A DNA stretch of 42,976 nucleotides from Seison nebaliae (GCA_023231475.1 JALJEE010002497.1:1-42976), one strand, 5' to 3'. Shown: positions 10,047-21,554, counted from the first letter of the stretch. A program made the numbers and translations. The notes: a model not told the origin generated them from the sequence alone.

Positions 10047-13000
10047 TTAACGAAATTGATTCGGTTGTTGTACAAATTGTTGTTGTTGTTGGAATTGTTG
10101 TTGTTGTGGTGGTGCAGCTTGTTGGAATTGTTGTTGTTGTTGTGGTGGTGGTGCAGCTTGTTGGAATTGTTGTTGTTGTTGTGGTGGTGGAGGACCTTGT
10201 TGGTATTGTTGTTGTGGTGGTGGAGGGCCTTGTTGATATTGTTGTTGTTGTTGTTGTTGTTGTGGTTGTAAGAGATGGGATCGTTGTTGTAAATAATTTT
10301 GTAATCTTTGCGATAATGTATTGACTTCATTGAGGAAGCCAGCAATGATGAATTCTTTACCACCATCCATTATCAATGCTCTTGATGCAGGAATTCCACA
10401 AGCTGTTGAAGTGAAATAATGCCAATCTTCTCCATTGTTCTGTTGCATTATTCCAGCAGTGCCACCACCTACAGGTATCTTCTGTTCAACAAATATCTTA
10501 TTCATACGTGAAACGGCTTTATTCGCCTTCCTATCATTCACCCCATACATTACTGGAACTTCGATGGCTGAAGGATTTGGTGGAGCATCGGGTGGAACGG
10601 GTGATCCATTCATTGTCACTGTAACTGTATCGACAACTGCTTCCAGTTTTTGCATTTTCAAATAATCGGAAACTGAATCCATATTTTCTTGAACAAAATA
10701 TCTCATGGGTGGAGAGATTGGCCATTGCACCGAAGATACTTCTCGAAAGAATGCACGTAATTCTTGACCGGCTTGCTGAACAATTTCGGCCGCATTTTCC
10801 GATGTAATTTGTGTATTCTTTTTTGGATTTGTGACAACGGCCAAAGTTAGTTCTCCTTTATCTGGATCAGTCGTTAGTCGAAGATTTGGGAATTTTTTTT
10901 TCAAATCTTTTAATAAACGATGAGATTGTTCAATCAAGACTAATTGTGCATCTTGTAAACCTGAAAATTGATGTTTATGAATGAAAGAGAAAATATTAAA
11001 TTTCGTTTTATGTTCATAAAATAACCGTCCATTTTCGCTTCAGCTAATGCATACGCTCCATTTCCATAATCAACATGTTGATATTGGTCCTGAGGTGGTG
11101 GTTGTTGCGGCTGTTGATACATCTGTTGGGGTGGTGGTGCTTGTTGATGATATCCATTTCCATTCAATGACATACCGTTCAGATTAGTTGCTAAGTTTTG
11201 CATATTTGCTACGATTGATTGATTTTGATTTTTTTGTTTTTTATTATTATTATTATTGTTCCGGTTCAATTGAGCGTATTTTTTTTGCATCCTATTATTG
11301 GAAGCACGCTTATCCCGACGAACTACTTTACCTTTCGTCGATCGTTTCTTAGTGTGACTAATCAATGACGGTGCTCTTTCCTTCAATTGTGTCGATACAG
11401 GTACTTCGGACGGGAAAGAAAAATTCTCTGCAGCTTCAATTAATGAAATACTCTCCTTATTAGCGTTGTTGTTATGACTTTTATTTTTTTCCTGATGATG
11501 ATGACGATGATTATTATTATTAGAATGATTATCGAATTTCTGTGTGAAATTATTATCTTCAAGTTTCGATGTTGAAGAATGAAAAGAGGTGGAAGAATTT
11601 CCTTCTTTTTTCAACAAACGAATTCTTTCATCTAATAATCGTTTTAATCCGTCAGGTGTTGGATGAACTTGTTTAATTGAAGTTTCAGGAAATTGTTCCT
11701 TTCCCATCAGTTCATGATACTTTGATACATTCAATTCTTGATCTCTAAGTACATGCTTTCGAGTTAAAACAGCAGTTACAGCTCTCGTCTCACGGAAAGT
11801 TACATAAGCCTGATGACTCTCGTCGTCTAATAAGACACCAATAACGGGTGAAATATTCTTTCCACTACTACATGAGGGGACACCGCTACGTTTGTGATTG
11901 GAGAAATATAGTTCCAAAACATCGCCGCTAATATCTGATGGAATATTCTCAACGAAAAGAGTTGTGGGAAATGGTGTCTGACGGAGTTGGATGGATGAAC
12001 CACTTAAAGTAGGTCGAAGTTCTTGCTTCTTCTTTATATCATGAAAATCTATTTTGAAAGAAAGAAAGTGGAAAGATAAAAAAATGTTAGTGAATAGGGA
12101 AGATTAAATATATATTTAGCGACATCATCTACCGACAAGTAATCCTTGATTTCGGTCGAATGAGTTTCTACAATTCATCCTAATCGCGATATGTCGAGTG
12201 AATAGTGCAGATGATAACTAACCGATGACGTCATTAAATGTTATCATTACCGTTGATGGATGCTCGTTACTCCATTGTGTCTTTTCGATTTCAAGATGTT
12301 CATCGATAATTCGTTCGACGTACAGTTCAATTACCTTCGTTAATTGTCGACAGATTCAAACGAATCGAGAAAGATGAAGAGAACATTAAAAAAGTTTAAC
12401 ATGAAATCAGTTCTTTTCTAATTCGACTACTCTCATTATTATACACGCTCATCAAAAATCTGTTTCCCTTAACATATCAACATTGTCATGTCGCCTTTTG
12501 TTTTATAATCTCATGTTGTACTGATAAGATTGTAACTAACTTCTTTCGATGTTTTTGGTGGAATATTTAAAAGAATTATTCTTTGTGGATCAAATTCTTC
12601 TAATTTATTACTTAGTCTCTGAATGTTCAATTTCATTTTATGAAAGTCAATTTCATTTCGAAGACATACTCGTCGCGCATCGTTGATACTGGAAAAGAAC
12701 AGCTTCAACTTTCCATATTCAGGAACATCCCAATAATCGATTGGACCACCTCCAGTTTTGTTTCTATCAGAAAAAAATGTAACTATTTTGTCAGGTGTAA
12801 TCGTTCTTGGAATGTTCGATATCAGAACGGCCTTTTCACTCACTGATCCATTTGAATTATCGTTCGTATAATTATTTGCAGAAATGGAAGTGGCTAGAAA
12901 GTTTTTGAAAGAAAATAAGAAAACAAAATTTTAAGAGATTAACCGAGATTCATATTCTGTAAAATTTGTTCAATATCTTGATCGTTAAAATCAGTGTCAT

Positions 13001-13826
13001 TCACTATCAATTCTCCACCATCCGATTGATCGATTATTGTCCTGTTACCTGAATGCGGAACATTCTGTTGATTTTGTTCATTTCCATCACGAATTTTATT
13101 CTTCGCAAAATGCTCTACCGATTGATCTCGTTGTTGAACCGATTGTTGTTGTTGCTGTTGTTGTTGAAATGACTGTTGTTGTTGTTGGAATTGAGATTGT
13201 TGTATTTGTGGCAGTTGGAATTGATTTTCCGAATGTTGTTGTTGTTGTTGGAATTGTGATTCTTGTGGTTGTTGATAATAATTATTTTGTTCATTTGATT
13301 GTTGTTGTTGGTATTGATTGGATGATTGATAATTTAAATTTTGAGATGTTGATATTTGATAGTTGTTCTGAGAAGGATGTTGTTGTTGATAGTTGTTAAC
13401 TGGCTGAGTATAAGTTTGTTCAGTATATTGTAACTTAGATTTCATCGGCTGTTGTGATGATGAATATGAATTGAATTGTGCATTTGGTTGATAATATGGA
13501 ATAACATTTGCAGAATTTGGTGATATTTGTTCATTCTGCTGATTATTATTATTAAACTGCTGTTGTTGTTGTTGTCCTATTAGATTGTGAGTGGATTTGG
13601 ATGCTTGATTCATTTTAATGGGATTATTTTGTCGTTGATAATTGTGATGATTGTCATATATATTATTATTGTTGTAATTATTGTTGTTATTTGATGGAAT
13701 TGTTTGTACGGAAGGCACGTTGGGTGAATATTCATTACCAAAATATTGTTCCGATTGTCCATTGTATGTTGATGGTGCTACAACTAATTGTGCTTGAGAT
13801 GTTGGATAATTATTAATCTGTTGCAT
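10047..13826 (-). CDS. Multi-RRM RNA-binding protein with glutamine-rich ends (1094 residues)
   Basis: Five exons: 12944-13826, 12541-12893, 12223-12334, 11026-12048 and 10047-10960, in one frame. Residues 1-294 are Gln/Asn-rich and prion-like. RRM1 (about 316-388) starts KAVLISNIPRTITPDKIVTF. RRM2 (about 400-465) has RIILLNIPPKTSKEVIELY. RRM3 (about 475-560) has TTLFVENIPSDISGDVLELY. The phrasing of all three resembles RRMs of the PARP10/PARP14 and NMI/IFI35 type, but no macro or ADP-ribosyltransferase domain is present. A basic, Asn-rich linker leads to a folded region (about 795-1000, SHRLLKDLKKKFPNLRL onward) that could be KH-like. The tail is a Gln/Pro tandem repeat. Two introns, 206 and 174 nt, are long for this genome. 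The likely role is RNA binding or condensate formation, inferred from domains only. Confidence 0.85.
10075..10260 (-). repeat. Coding tandem repeat: Gln/Pro tail of the RRM protein
   Basis: Four to five imperfect copies of a unit of about 13 residues, QQYQQGPPPP then QQFQQAAPPP, encoded mostly by CAA and CAG. On the + strand it appears as GTTGTT runs interrupted by GGTGGTGG. The unit changes from QYQQGPP to QFQQAAPP partway along, so the array likely grew by local duplication after divergence. It is a candidate for length variation between individuals. Confidence 0.85.
13130..13330 (-). repeat. Glutamine codon runs in the N-terminal low-complexity region
   Basis: Repeated CAA/CAG runs encode blocks such as QFQQQQQSFQQQQQQQQSVQQ separated by short Asn/Ser/Tyr segments. 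The runs mix CAA with occasional CAG, which suggests selection on the protein as well as slippage. Another block lies near 13558-13575. Confidence 0.75.
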
Positions 13827-14719
13827 CGTCTTCTATTAATTGTTTCTAATAAGTTAAATGAATGAATGAAAAAATATTTCTCATTCGATAAATTCTAAAA
13901 TGATAAAATTTACTATTGTTCATCAATAATACAATAATTCAATAATGCAATTATTAAGATAAGTATATTAATAGTTTCTTGTCCTTTCTCCTTTATTTCA
14001 TTCAAATCATGAAATTTTTATAAAAACATCATTGTACGTAGATCATTGTAAAAAAATTTTTTGGAATGATTTCACATATTCATTTTGTATGAATTGAAAG
14101 AACATGAATAGTGTTCGATCATGAAATAGATTCAAACACTTTATTTCTTCAAGTTAATTGAGATTCAAAAAGTCCGTTAAATTTTATTCTTTTGTTTCTC
14201 AAAACGTTTGATGACATCATTCATCACGATTCTCTCATAATTTATTTTTTTCAATTAATTTTTTTTTAATGAACTCAACTTTAAATTTATTCCCTTACAT
14301 AGCTCCAAACATCATCTATCTCCTAATTGATGTTTGGAGCTATGTTTTACATTTAGATAAATGTCAGGAAATTAGTGCGACATCTCTCACAACATTATAC
14401 TTCGTCTTCCTATTCATCTCATCAATTTCTTCCTCTCTTCCGAAACATTTAGAGAAAAAATAACTCTCGATCGCTAGATTCATTTTTCAGATCGATATCT
14501 GTTAAATTTAGAGAAATGAATACTTATTTGAGAACATCAACGAATATGAACAACATTCGTAAACAGATAATATCAGTTTAATCATTAACTCGTCACGGCT
14601 CGTTTCGTGAAGGTGAAAGAATGACACGCTACAAACTTTCTATCCGACCATTTCCTCAATTGATAATTGATTAAGTTTATTCGAAATAATATGTAATGAC
14701 ATCAACTTCTAATGTATCT
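13827..14719. other. Spacer with one strong hairpin
   Basis: About 890 bases between the start of the RRM protein gene and the end of RABGGTB. The only clear structure is the perfect inverted repeat at 14297-14345, listed separately. The + strand frame that begins near 14269 runs straight through that hairpin and is not protein-like. Confidence 0.45.
14297..14345. repeat. Perfect 18-bp hairpin
   Basis: Left arm 14297-14314 (ACATAGCTCCAAACATCA) is the exact reverse complement of 14328-14345, with a 13-base loop. The stem is richer in G and C than its surroundings. It could be a MITE tip pair, a regulatory RNA hairpin or a cruciform-prone site. It lies in non-coding DNA about 425 bases beyond the RABGGTB stop codon. 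Confidence 0.8.
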
Positions 14720-15908
14720 TCAAAACCTCTTCAAATGTTCATCGATCGTATCGGATGACATGCAATATATTGGATTCACTTTCTTTATCATATTTCCATA
14801 ATATCCCATCAAAGACAATCCCGCTACTCCAAATAATGTATGAAATGGATCACACATATGATTCGGTCGATCACCAATACCACCTTCCTCTTCATTTTGT
14901 GCTGCTAAAATAAATGTTTTCACACCATCTCGATTAATCCAATGAAGTCGTTCAATTATTGCCAGCGATGCCAAAACCCACCACGAATAACAGACATCTG
15001 GCATCTTCTCTGGACGTCCATTTAAACCGCCTGATGGCAATTGTCGTTCGATGAGCCAATGACCTAATTTATCACGGTCTATCACATCATCAATTCGATT
15101 TAAAATTCCCAATATCCCACAACAACAATAGATTTGACCTGAATGAGTTTCAGCCCCAGGACATGTTCCGAAACCTCCATCGATATTTCGACATTTTCTT
15201 ATGAAATTCACAATATTCTCAATATTCAATCGATCTAAACGATTCTTTCCAATGAACAGTTTTGTTATAGAAATTATTTTAAAATAAAAAAATCAGACAA
15301 TCAATTTCATGATGGCAACAGCACAAAAAGAGAATCTTGTATCAATCTCGTTCCATTTGTCACCGGAGAAACTTCCATCTTCATTCTCTCTCGCCTTCAC
15401 ATAATTCCCAATTGCGTCAATATCTAAATCATCCAATTTTCCATAAGTGACCGCAATCTAATTTTAAAAATAATAAATCTTTCTAATTCTAAAAGATATT
15501 CTGACTTGGACTGCTGATAACGTTGTGAGTAGATGAGAATCATTATTTGGTGCTGCTCCATATCCTCCATCTTCATTTCGACATTCATTCACAAGTTTAA
15601 TAATTTCATCACTCTCTAATGGAATTCTTAATAAGTCATCTCCTTCGATTTTCTTTCTCTCAATATTCTTATCGCAGTTCAACAATTCCGCACAAGTCAA
15701 AGTCCAATAAAATCCATTTAGTCTCAAATATTCCGTAATTCGACAATCCTTTCAAAATCAAAAAAATTAAATTTATAAGAGATATAATTCTATTAACAAA
15801 TATACTATGTTCACTACCGAAACCTAAAAGGAAATTCAGATGTTTCTCTCTAACAAATTCACCGGACACATTTTCAGGCAGCTTTATGTCCTTTTTTCTG
15901 AATGTCAT
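14720..15908 (-). CDS. RABGGTB: Rab geranylgeranyltransferase beta subunit
   Basis: Catalytic subunit that attaches geranylgeranyl groups to Rab GTPases together with the alpha subunit and REP. Four exons: 15798-15908, 15506-15748, 15299-15457 and 14720-15244, giving 345 residues against about 331 in human. The alpha-alpha barrel repeats are visible: [53 protein letters not shown] and [20 protein letters not shown]. The zinc ligands are present as Asp and Cys in PDVCYSWW and His in CDPFHTLFG. Introns are 48-54 nt. A splice-acceptor-like TTCTTTTAG ends one base before the ATG, which suggests a 5' UTR intron or a trans-splice site, so the true first exon may lie upstream. Confidence 0.95.
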
Positions 15909-16587
15909 TCTAAAAGAATTGAAATTATTTCTCTTTAATAACTTTATAAGCAGCTTTGATTTCAATGACAACGCATGTCAAAGTTGAACAAATATCTTCC
16001 ATTTTTTCAACTAGTAGAATGACTAATAATATCATTTTGATTTCACATAAATTCTAATGATCTTCCACATCATATGGTTTAACGTGTTACTCCGAAAAAT
16101 TGTAATGTTAACTGAACTATAATAGTATAATATTTGGTAGAGCAATTTGTTTACATTATTTTAAGAATGGTATTTATGGGTGATAATAGTAGACTTGAAA
16201 ATAGAAAAACTAAATTGAAGGATTATAATAATATTATTATAACATAATCCTCATGGACGAATACTACAACATTTTGGGGTGTTTTATCAAAAGAAATTCG
16301 ACTTAATATCACAATATTAATTTTATTATAATATTCTGGAATATACCTCAATGGTATTTATTTCTTCTTACAGTTAGAAACAAATCGAAGCAAACGATTC
16401 TAGGAAAAAATCTCCGAGTGGAAAATATCCCCGAAAAATTTAGAAACATGTTTCACCTACATTGATTAGATGGATATATAGTAGGTAGGAAGATAATTTT
16501 GACAAAGTTAGATAGAATTTTTTCTGAAGTTTCAGAAAATATGTTAGCATAGAAAATTAGATATAGATTAGTGTTAATAAGCAAAGA

Positions 16588-16775
16588 TTAGCAAAATTCA
16601 TCAATTTTTACTCGAAAAACTAGCGGTTGAAATATGAGTTTTTCCATGTTTTTTTTTGAAAATTATAGCAAAAATGTATCTACAACCCTAAACGACCTTC
16701 TTAGTCCCTAAAACCATGGAAAACCCCATATTTTAACCGCTAGTTTTTCGAGTAAAAATTGATGAATTTTGCTAA
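16588..16775. mobile_element. MITE-like element with 61-bp terminal inverted repeats
   Basis: Left arm 16588-16648 and right arm 16715-16775 are inverted copies matching at 58 of 61 positions. The outermost 36 are identical (ending TTGATGAATTTTGCTAA on the right). The centre is 66 bases with no reading frame. If the tips are read as GCAAAATTCATC, both ends are flanked by TA, the target duplication of Tc1/mariner elements, which supports a non-autonomous mariner-type MITE of about 185 bp. The high arm identity suggests a fairly recent insertion. A folded-back foldback element is the alternative. No second copy occurs in the window. Confidence 0.75.
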
Positions 16776-16797
16776 TGCTAGAAAGTATCCAATGATT

Positions 16798-17001
16798 TCA
16801 AAATCTAATAAAGAATTTTGCATAATTCTTGTTCCCATACCAATAAGTACCTTTATGATTCGGAATCAAAAGATCATTGATTTGATTTAGATGAATTTGT
16901 TTGGTTTTTAAACAACTTTTTTTTCTTAAAATGTTGTTCACTGAAATATTAAAAGTTTGTCGGGAAATGTTAAGCATGTTCACGGCAGATGATAATAAAT
17001 C
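16798..17001 (-). pseudogene. Short possible coding relic with helix-turn-helix flavour
   Basis: From an acceptor-like TTTAG near 17002 the frame reads DLLSSAVNMLNISRQTFNIS, then VNNILRKKSCLKTKQ, and ends at 16798 after about 67 codons. The pattern of an LNISRQTF turn followed by a basic stretch recalls DNA-binding helices in transposases, but the match is loose. It lies directly beside the MITE-like repeat. It could be a chance frame, a leftover of a DNA transposon, or an isolated exon. No catalytic domain follows. Confidence 0.2.
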
Positions 17002-19047
17002 CTAAATTATGAAAAAGGTTGAGTAAAATATTAGTTTGAAACTGAGTGGTTCTTTTATTTATATTCGAAGATCAGATTATCTTCTTAATATTCACAATTC
17101 ACTACTAAATATATGAAAACCTTAAATATTTTTCGTTCTTCAATTAATTCATAGCGTAAAAGTAATAGTGGTTTCTTGCTTCAAATTTTTTGGTTCCATT
17201 ATGTCTGAATCTTTAATTTTCCAAATAAAATAACTCTATAACTTATATTAAGATCACAATTTGAGTTCATGATGAGATATACCTGATGGGTAATCGCCAA
17301 ATGATCAGAAAGAGAGAAGATGTTATAAAAAGCTTAATAGTATATTTTAAATCGATCGTATAAATAGATAACTAGATTGGAGGAGTTGTAATTGAATCTG
17401 CAGGTAGTTTTCAATATTTTTATCTGATAGTTAAACGATCAGATATTTGACAGCTGAATGGAGGTTAAAGTTTCGATGTGAGATATTCATTAACTGATTA
17501 TGCAACCATTTCTACAATCAGCACCGCAACCAAACAAGATTAAGTTTAAAGCAGATGTTGAATCAATGAAATTGAAATCAATAGCTGTCAAAAAAGTGTG
17601 AAATAACGATTCACTATCCGTCTCTTAATCCGAAGACAATGAGAACAAATGAAAAACCATCAGAATTACTTGGAGAAATAATAAACGATTAAAGACTTGT
17701 TTATTTGACAACTATTATCTCGTTCTAATTCTCAATTTATTCTCAATTTTCATTTTGTGAACTGGAATCGTTTCAAAAGAACAAAATTAACTATGGAATA
17801 ATTAGAAATTTGCATATTCGACAATTGAATAATTTTCTTCTTTTCTTCTATCTTTTAATGACCATATCTCCTGATATGGGACGAATAAATTTATGTTCGA
17901 AAAAAATAAAGATGGTTAATACACTTTTGATCATTCAATTTCATGTCGGCATCCGCTTAAAATTATCGTCTGCCGGTTCATGCTGCAGTTATCTTCTTTT
18001 TCCGTTACCAATCAAAATCGACTAAAAAATTCTTCTAGAAACTAATTTTTCTTCTGTCAGTTTATGGAAGAAATGATTCATTAATTTTTGGAATCATCAT
18101 TAATGGTTCAATGATAAGTTCAATTTGTTTAATTATTTTTGAACGAAATTTGTCAATGATTCTGCTCAGGAACTTATCGATAACTCATAGCAACAATAAA
18201 TATGGAGAAAAGTTAAACAACTTAAATCCAACTTCGTTAATGGTTTGAAGGAAACATATGGGATGTATGAGAGATGTATGAGATGAAAAAAGAACGAAAA
18301 GGAAATAGTTTATGTTTTTTCCTATGATTGTTTCCTAAATTTTCCCTTTCTGTTATTTCCACTTGTCAAGAGTGAAAGAAGAGTAGATTGTGCAGGTCGA
18401 ATATTTTCCTCCACTCTATCACTTTCAGTTACTTTCATTTACTGAAGAAATTGAAAGTCGGTGATCCATCATTCTCTAGTTATTTGCATCGGTATGATGA
18501 TCAATCTTATTTTCTCGTCACCATCTCCGTCATCGTCCCTATTCATTGCCAGTAGTTAGTTGAATCGGGAGACATACCTCTATCTCTGCAACATATAGCA
18601 CTGGAGTAGTATATCTTGTGTTTAGTGTTGTCGACGGTCTGTCAACTCTCCTGTGTATGATTGTATCGTTGAAGAACATTTGCCTTTGGGTAGAAACTGA
18701 AAATACCTGAATAGGAGAAGGAACTTTCCATTTGAAAATTGTAAAAAGAATGGATTTTTTTAAAGATTCTTTTTCGTTCGAATGTTTATTTTTTACTGAT
18801 GTTTCTTCACTGTGAGACTAGAGAATGTTGCAATTTATAAACATTGTTGAATGGTAATTTATAAACGATAATAGTTCCTGTAAAACGGTCCCATGTTTAT
18901 CTTCCAACAATTTCTTCTTATAAATTTCACAAAATTTCTTTGAGTTAATTATAAAGAAATGTTCATTGGACAATTAGATTAGTCGTGATCTCATCCATTT
19001 TATAGCAGATTTGTTTCTCTTAAAATTTTTTATGAAAATATTCGGGA

Positions 19048-20449
19048 ATGTTCACTAGTTTACCTAAACAACAAATTGATCAATTCCCACCATCCAATGA
19101 ATGGAATGAAAATGAATTTACGGTTGGCAACACCAACGATACGAATAGTAATGGAAAGAGTAATAATTCTAATAATGAATTTAATAATCCGAATTTTATT
19201 AATTCGTTGACACCGACAAACGACTCAATGTCAACAATTTATCAACAGACTGATCCGAATAATTTGGTGCAAATGTCAGATCCGAATACGACCAATAACT
19301 ATTCGAATTATTATAACAATTTATCATTTCTTTCCGTGTTCCCACAGCCAAACAATTTCGAATACTCTCAAACATTTCCGTCGATTTCTGACGAAAAAAA
19401 TAAAGAATCACTGCCGTTAAATTCTGAAAATAATATGGCAAATCATATGACTCCTATGAATAGTAAAATCGAAAAACAAAAAAGCGATATTGCTAAAGAA
19501 CAAGAACAGCAACAAAATTATCAATGGAATTTGTTGATGAATAATTTATTTTTTACTCATTCTTCTCAACATCATAATTCGTCATTTCCTTATTCTACTG
19601 GTATCGGTTTGAATGAAGAATATGAGAATTTAAATAATATTCCTGATACTCCATCAACTAATACTAACACTATTCTCCATTCATCAAATAATACTTCAAA
19701 TACCTTATTTAACGACTCAAAGAGTTCTAGCAAAGATTCTGCTATTGTCACTGATGAATCGTCAACGATGGAAAAAATTAAGAAGAAGAAAGATCGAAAG
19801 AAGTCGAAGAAAGAAGATAATGATGCATCATCATCATCTTCATCTTCATCTTTAGGAACATCGAATACTCCAATGTACAAGTGGATGCAGATTAAACGAT
19901 CAACAGCAAAACCTTTATATTGTTAATTTTTTGTCGAATTTTCCATTTTTTAATTTTCAATTTTCCTTAGCCGATAGTCGATTGATCGATAGTACTAAAC
20001 ATACACTTAGTCAGTGGTCGAACGAAGAATATGAAAACGATGACAAACCAGAGAATGATAATAATCAGAATAATAATATTTTTTATGAGATTAATGATAA
20101 TTATCTTCCGATAATCACTTATCAATCTTCATCAATTTCATCAAACACAAAAGATGATCAAATGAATGATAACGATTCCGAATCAATGAAGAAACTACAA
20201 TCCTCTTCCCAACAGAATTCCAGTCGAACAAATTTCTCAAACAAACAACTCACAGAATTAGAAAAAGAATTTCACTATAATAAATATTTGACTCGGGCGA
20301 GAAGAATAGAAATCGCGGCATGTCTAGGCTTAAACGAGACGCAAGTGAAAATTTGGTTTCAGAATCGAAGAATGAAAGCGAAAAAACGATTGAAAGAACA
20401 TCATCGACATCAATTTCAACAACAGAAATTAATAAATAATAATGTTTGA
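19048..20449 (+). CDS. lab: Labial / Hox1 homeodomain transcription factor
   Basis: Anterior Hox transcription factor that patterns the front of the embryo, usually with a PBC partner. Two exons, 19048-19921 and 19971-20449, with a 49-nt intron (19922-19970), encode 450 residues. The hexapeptide MYKWMQIKR sits at about residues 276-284, the labial-class PBC-binding motif. The homeodomain (about 375-434) carries [30 protein letters not shown] and [13 protein letters not shown], which are diagnostic for labial/Hox1. The usual MKQKKR reads MKAKKR here. The intron separates hexapeptide and homeodomain, the normal Hox position. The N-terminal 270 residues are Asn/Ser-rich and disordered. No other Hox gene is in the window. 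Start choice: the first in-frame ATG, with an Asn-rich body following. Confidence 0.93.
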
Positions 20450-20783
20450 AAAATTGTTTTTTCATAAAAACGCCTAGATTTTTTCCAATCTTTCTTTATT
20501 CTTGTCCTTTACTACTAGCTTTTTACTATATTTTACTTTATGATTGAAAATGAATTTTTGATTGTTTTTTTTGGCATAAAAAAAAATAAATAAATTTTAG
20601 TACGTTCTTCTTAAGTTTCGTTAACTGATGTGAAATTAATTTTTCCCTTTGTTCTTCAAACGAAGGATGGAAAGAAGAAAGTATTTTGTTTGTTAAAAAT
20701 TTTGAATTTTCTTTACGAACTTCTTTCATTCAAATTGACTATCAGTTCCGAAGTGAGGTCATGTTCCCACTAATAAATCGATT
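20450..20783. other. Spacer after labial
   Basis: About 330 AT-rich bases with several AATAAA-like strings near 20580-20595 that could end the labial transcript. The - strand frame inside it is poor in protein-like content. Nothing else was seen. Confidence 0.45.
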
Positions 20784-21554
20784 ATGGTGAAAGATAAGGA
20801 AATAAATGAAGAATTAAAAAGAAGAATTCTTAAGAAATATTCGAAGAAAAATCGACATCACGTTCATGAGTTTGACAAATGGCAGAAGAGATTAGAAAAG
20901 AAGAATCTGAAGAAATTAGAATTGAAAGAAAAGAAAGAAAAAATTTCGAAAGATTTCCGTCAAGCCACAAGCAACATTATGATAATTCATCGGATGAATA
21001 CTACTACCAATCCGTTGCGAAGTGACAGAGCATTTTCGGAAGATATGAAATATAAATATTTGACGAAATTTTCGAATGAATACAATCCAGAAAATGATTA
21101 TTTTGGCGAGTATGTTCAAAGATTACCAAAAATTTTAACGTTGCCAACAATTTCCGAAGTTTTCAATCGATTGAAACAAGACAAGGTGAATGAAAATAAA
21201 GGAAATCGTTCTATCGTTCGACTACCAAAAATATTTTTCGATTACCCCAATCAATGTTCTTCAAGTTTTACGAAAATTTATAAGAATATAAATAAAGAAA
21301 AACGAGAAAAAGAAGAAAGATTATTAGAAATTCAATCAACATCTCATATCCATATGAAAAGAAGACAACCAATTAAACCGAAAGTTATTTATCCAAAAAA
21401 ACCATTGAGGACAAATGATATACATTTTGCTGGTTATCTACGAAATACAGTGGTGCACAATCCACAAGTTCGACCTTTGACTATTCGGGAAATGTTAAGA
21501 AAGAAGAATAACGATAAAGTGAAACTATCAAATATCGCTGAAAAGTTCTTATAG
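20784..21554 (+). CDS. Unknown basic 256-residue protein, single exon
   Basis: One frame from ATG at 20784 to TAG at 21552-21554. The first 60 residues are strongly charged and helical (NEELKRRILKKYSKKNRHH, then EKKNLKKLELKEKKEK), a likely coiled coil or RNA-, DNA- or microtubule-binding arm. Later parts have repeated proline-containing short motifs: RLPKILTLPTISEVFNRL, RLPKIFFDYPNQ and KPKVIYPKKPLRTNDIHFAG. The protein has no signal peptide or membrane helix. I do not recognise the family. Short positively charged motifs spaced along an extended chain are seen in ciliary microtubule-associated proteins, but that is only a resemblance. It starts about 330 bases after labial on the same strand and converges with the kringle protein gene, with 108 bases between stops. 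Confidence 0.7.
   Translation: MVKDKEINEELKRRILKKYSKKNRHHVHEFDKWQKRLEKKNLKKLELKEKKEKISKDFRQATSNIMIIHRMNTTTNPLRSDRAFSEDMKYKYLTKFSNEYNPENDYFGEYVQRLPKILTLPTISEVFNRLKQDKVNENKGNRSIVRLPKIFFDYPNQCSSSFTKIYKNINKEKREKEERLLEIQSTSHIHMKRRQPIKPKVIYPKKPLRTNDIHFAGYLRNTVVHNPQVRPLTIREMLRKKNNDKVKLSNIAEKFL

Larger units (their letters stand above)
15909..19047. other. Gene-poor interval upstream of labial
   Basis: About 3.1 kb, the longest gene-free stretch in the left half. It contains the MITE-like inverted repeat at 16588-16775, a short possible reading frame just after it on the - strand, and a weak AT palindrome at 16219-16251. The part next to labial (about 18350-19047) is the likely promoter and 5' UTR. 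It includes TTATTTGCATC near 18480, resembling a POU octamer. The + strand frame near 17810-18025 has no protein-like features. No RNA gene was seen. Confidence 0.45.

Noticed and set aside
10056-10324. Long Leu- or Val-rich + strand frames over the Gln repeats
   Set aside because: They are mirror images of CAA/CAG repeats in the - strand gene, not genes.
17810-18025. A 71-codon + strand frame upstream of labial
   Set aside because: Hydrophobic, T-rich composition typical of chance frames; no splice or start context.
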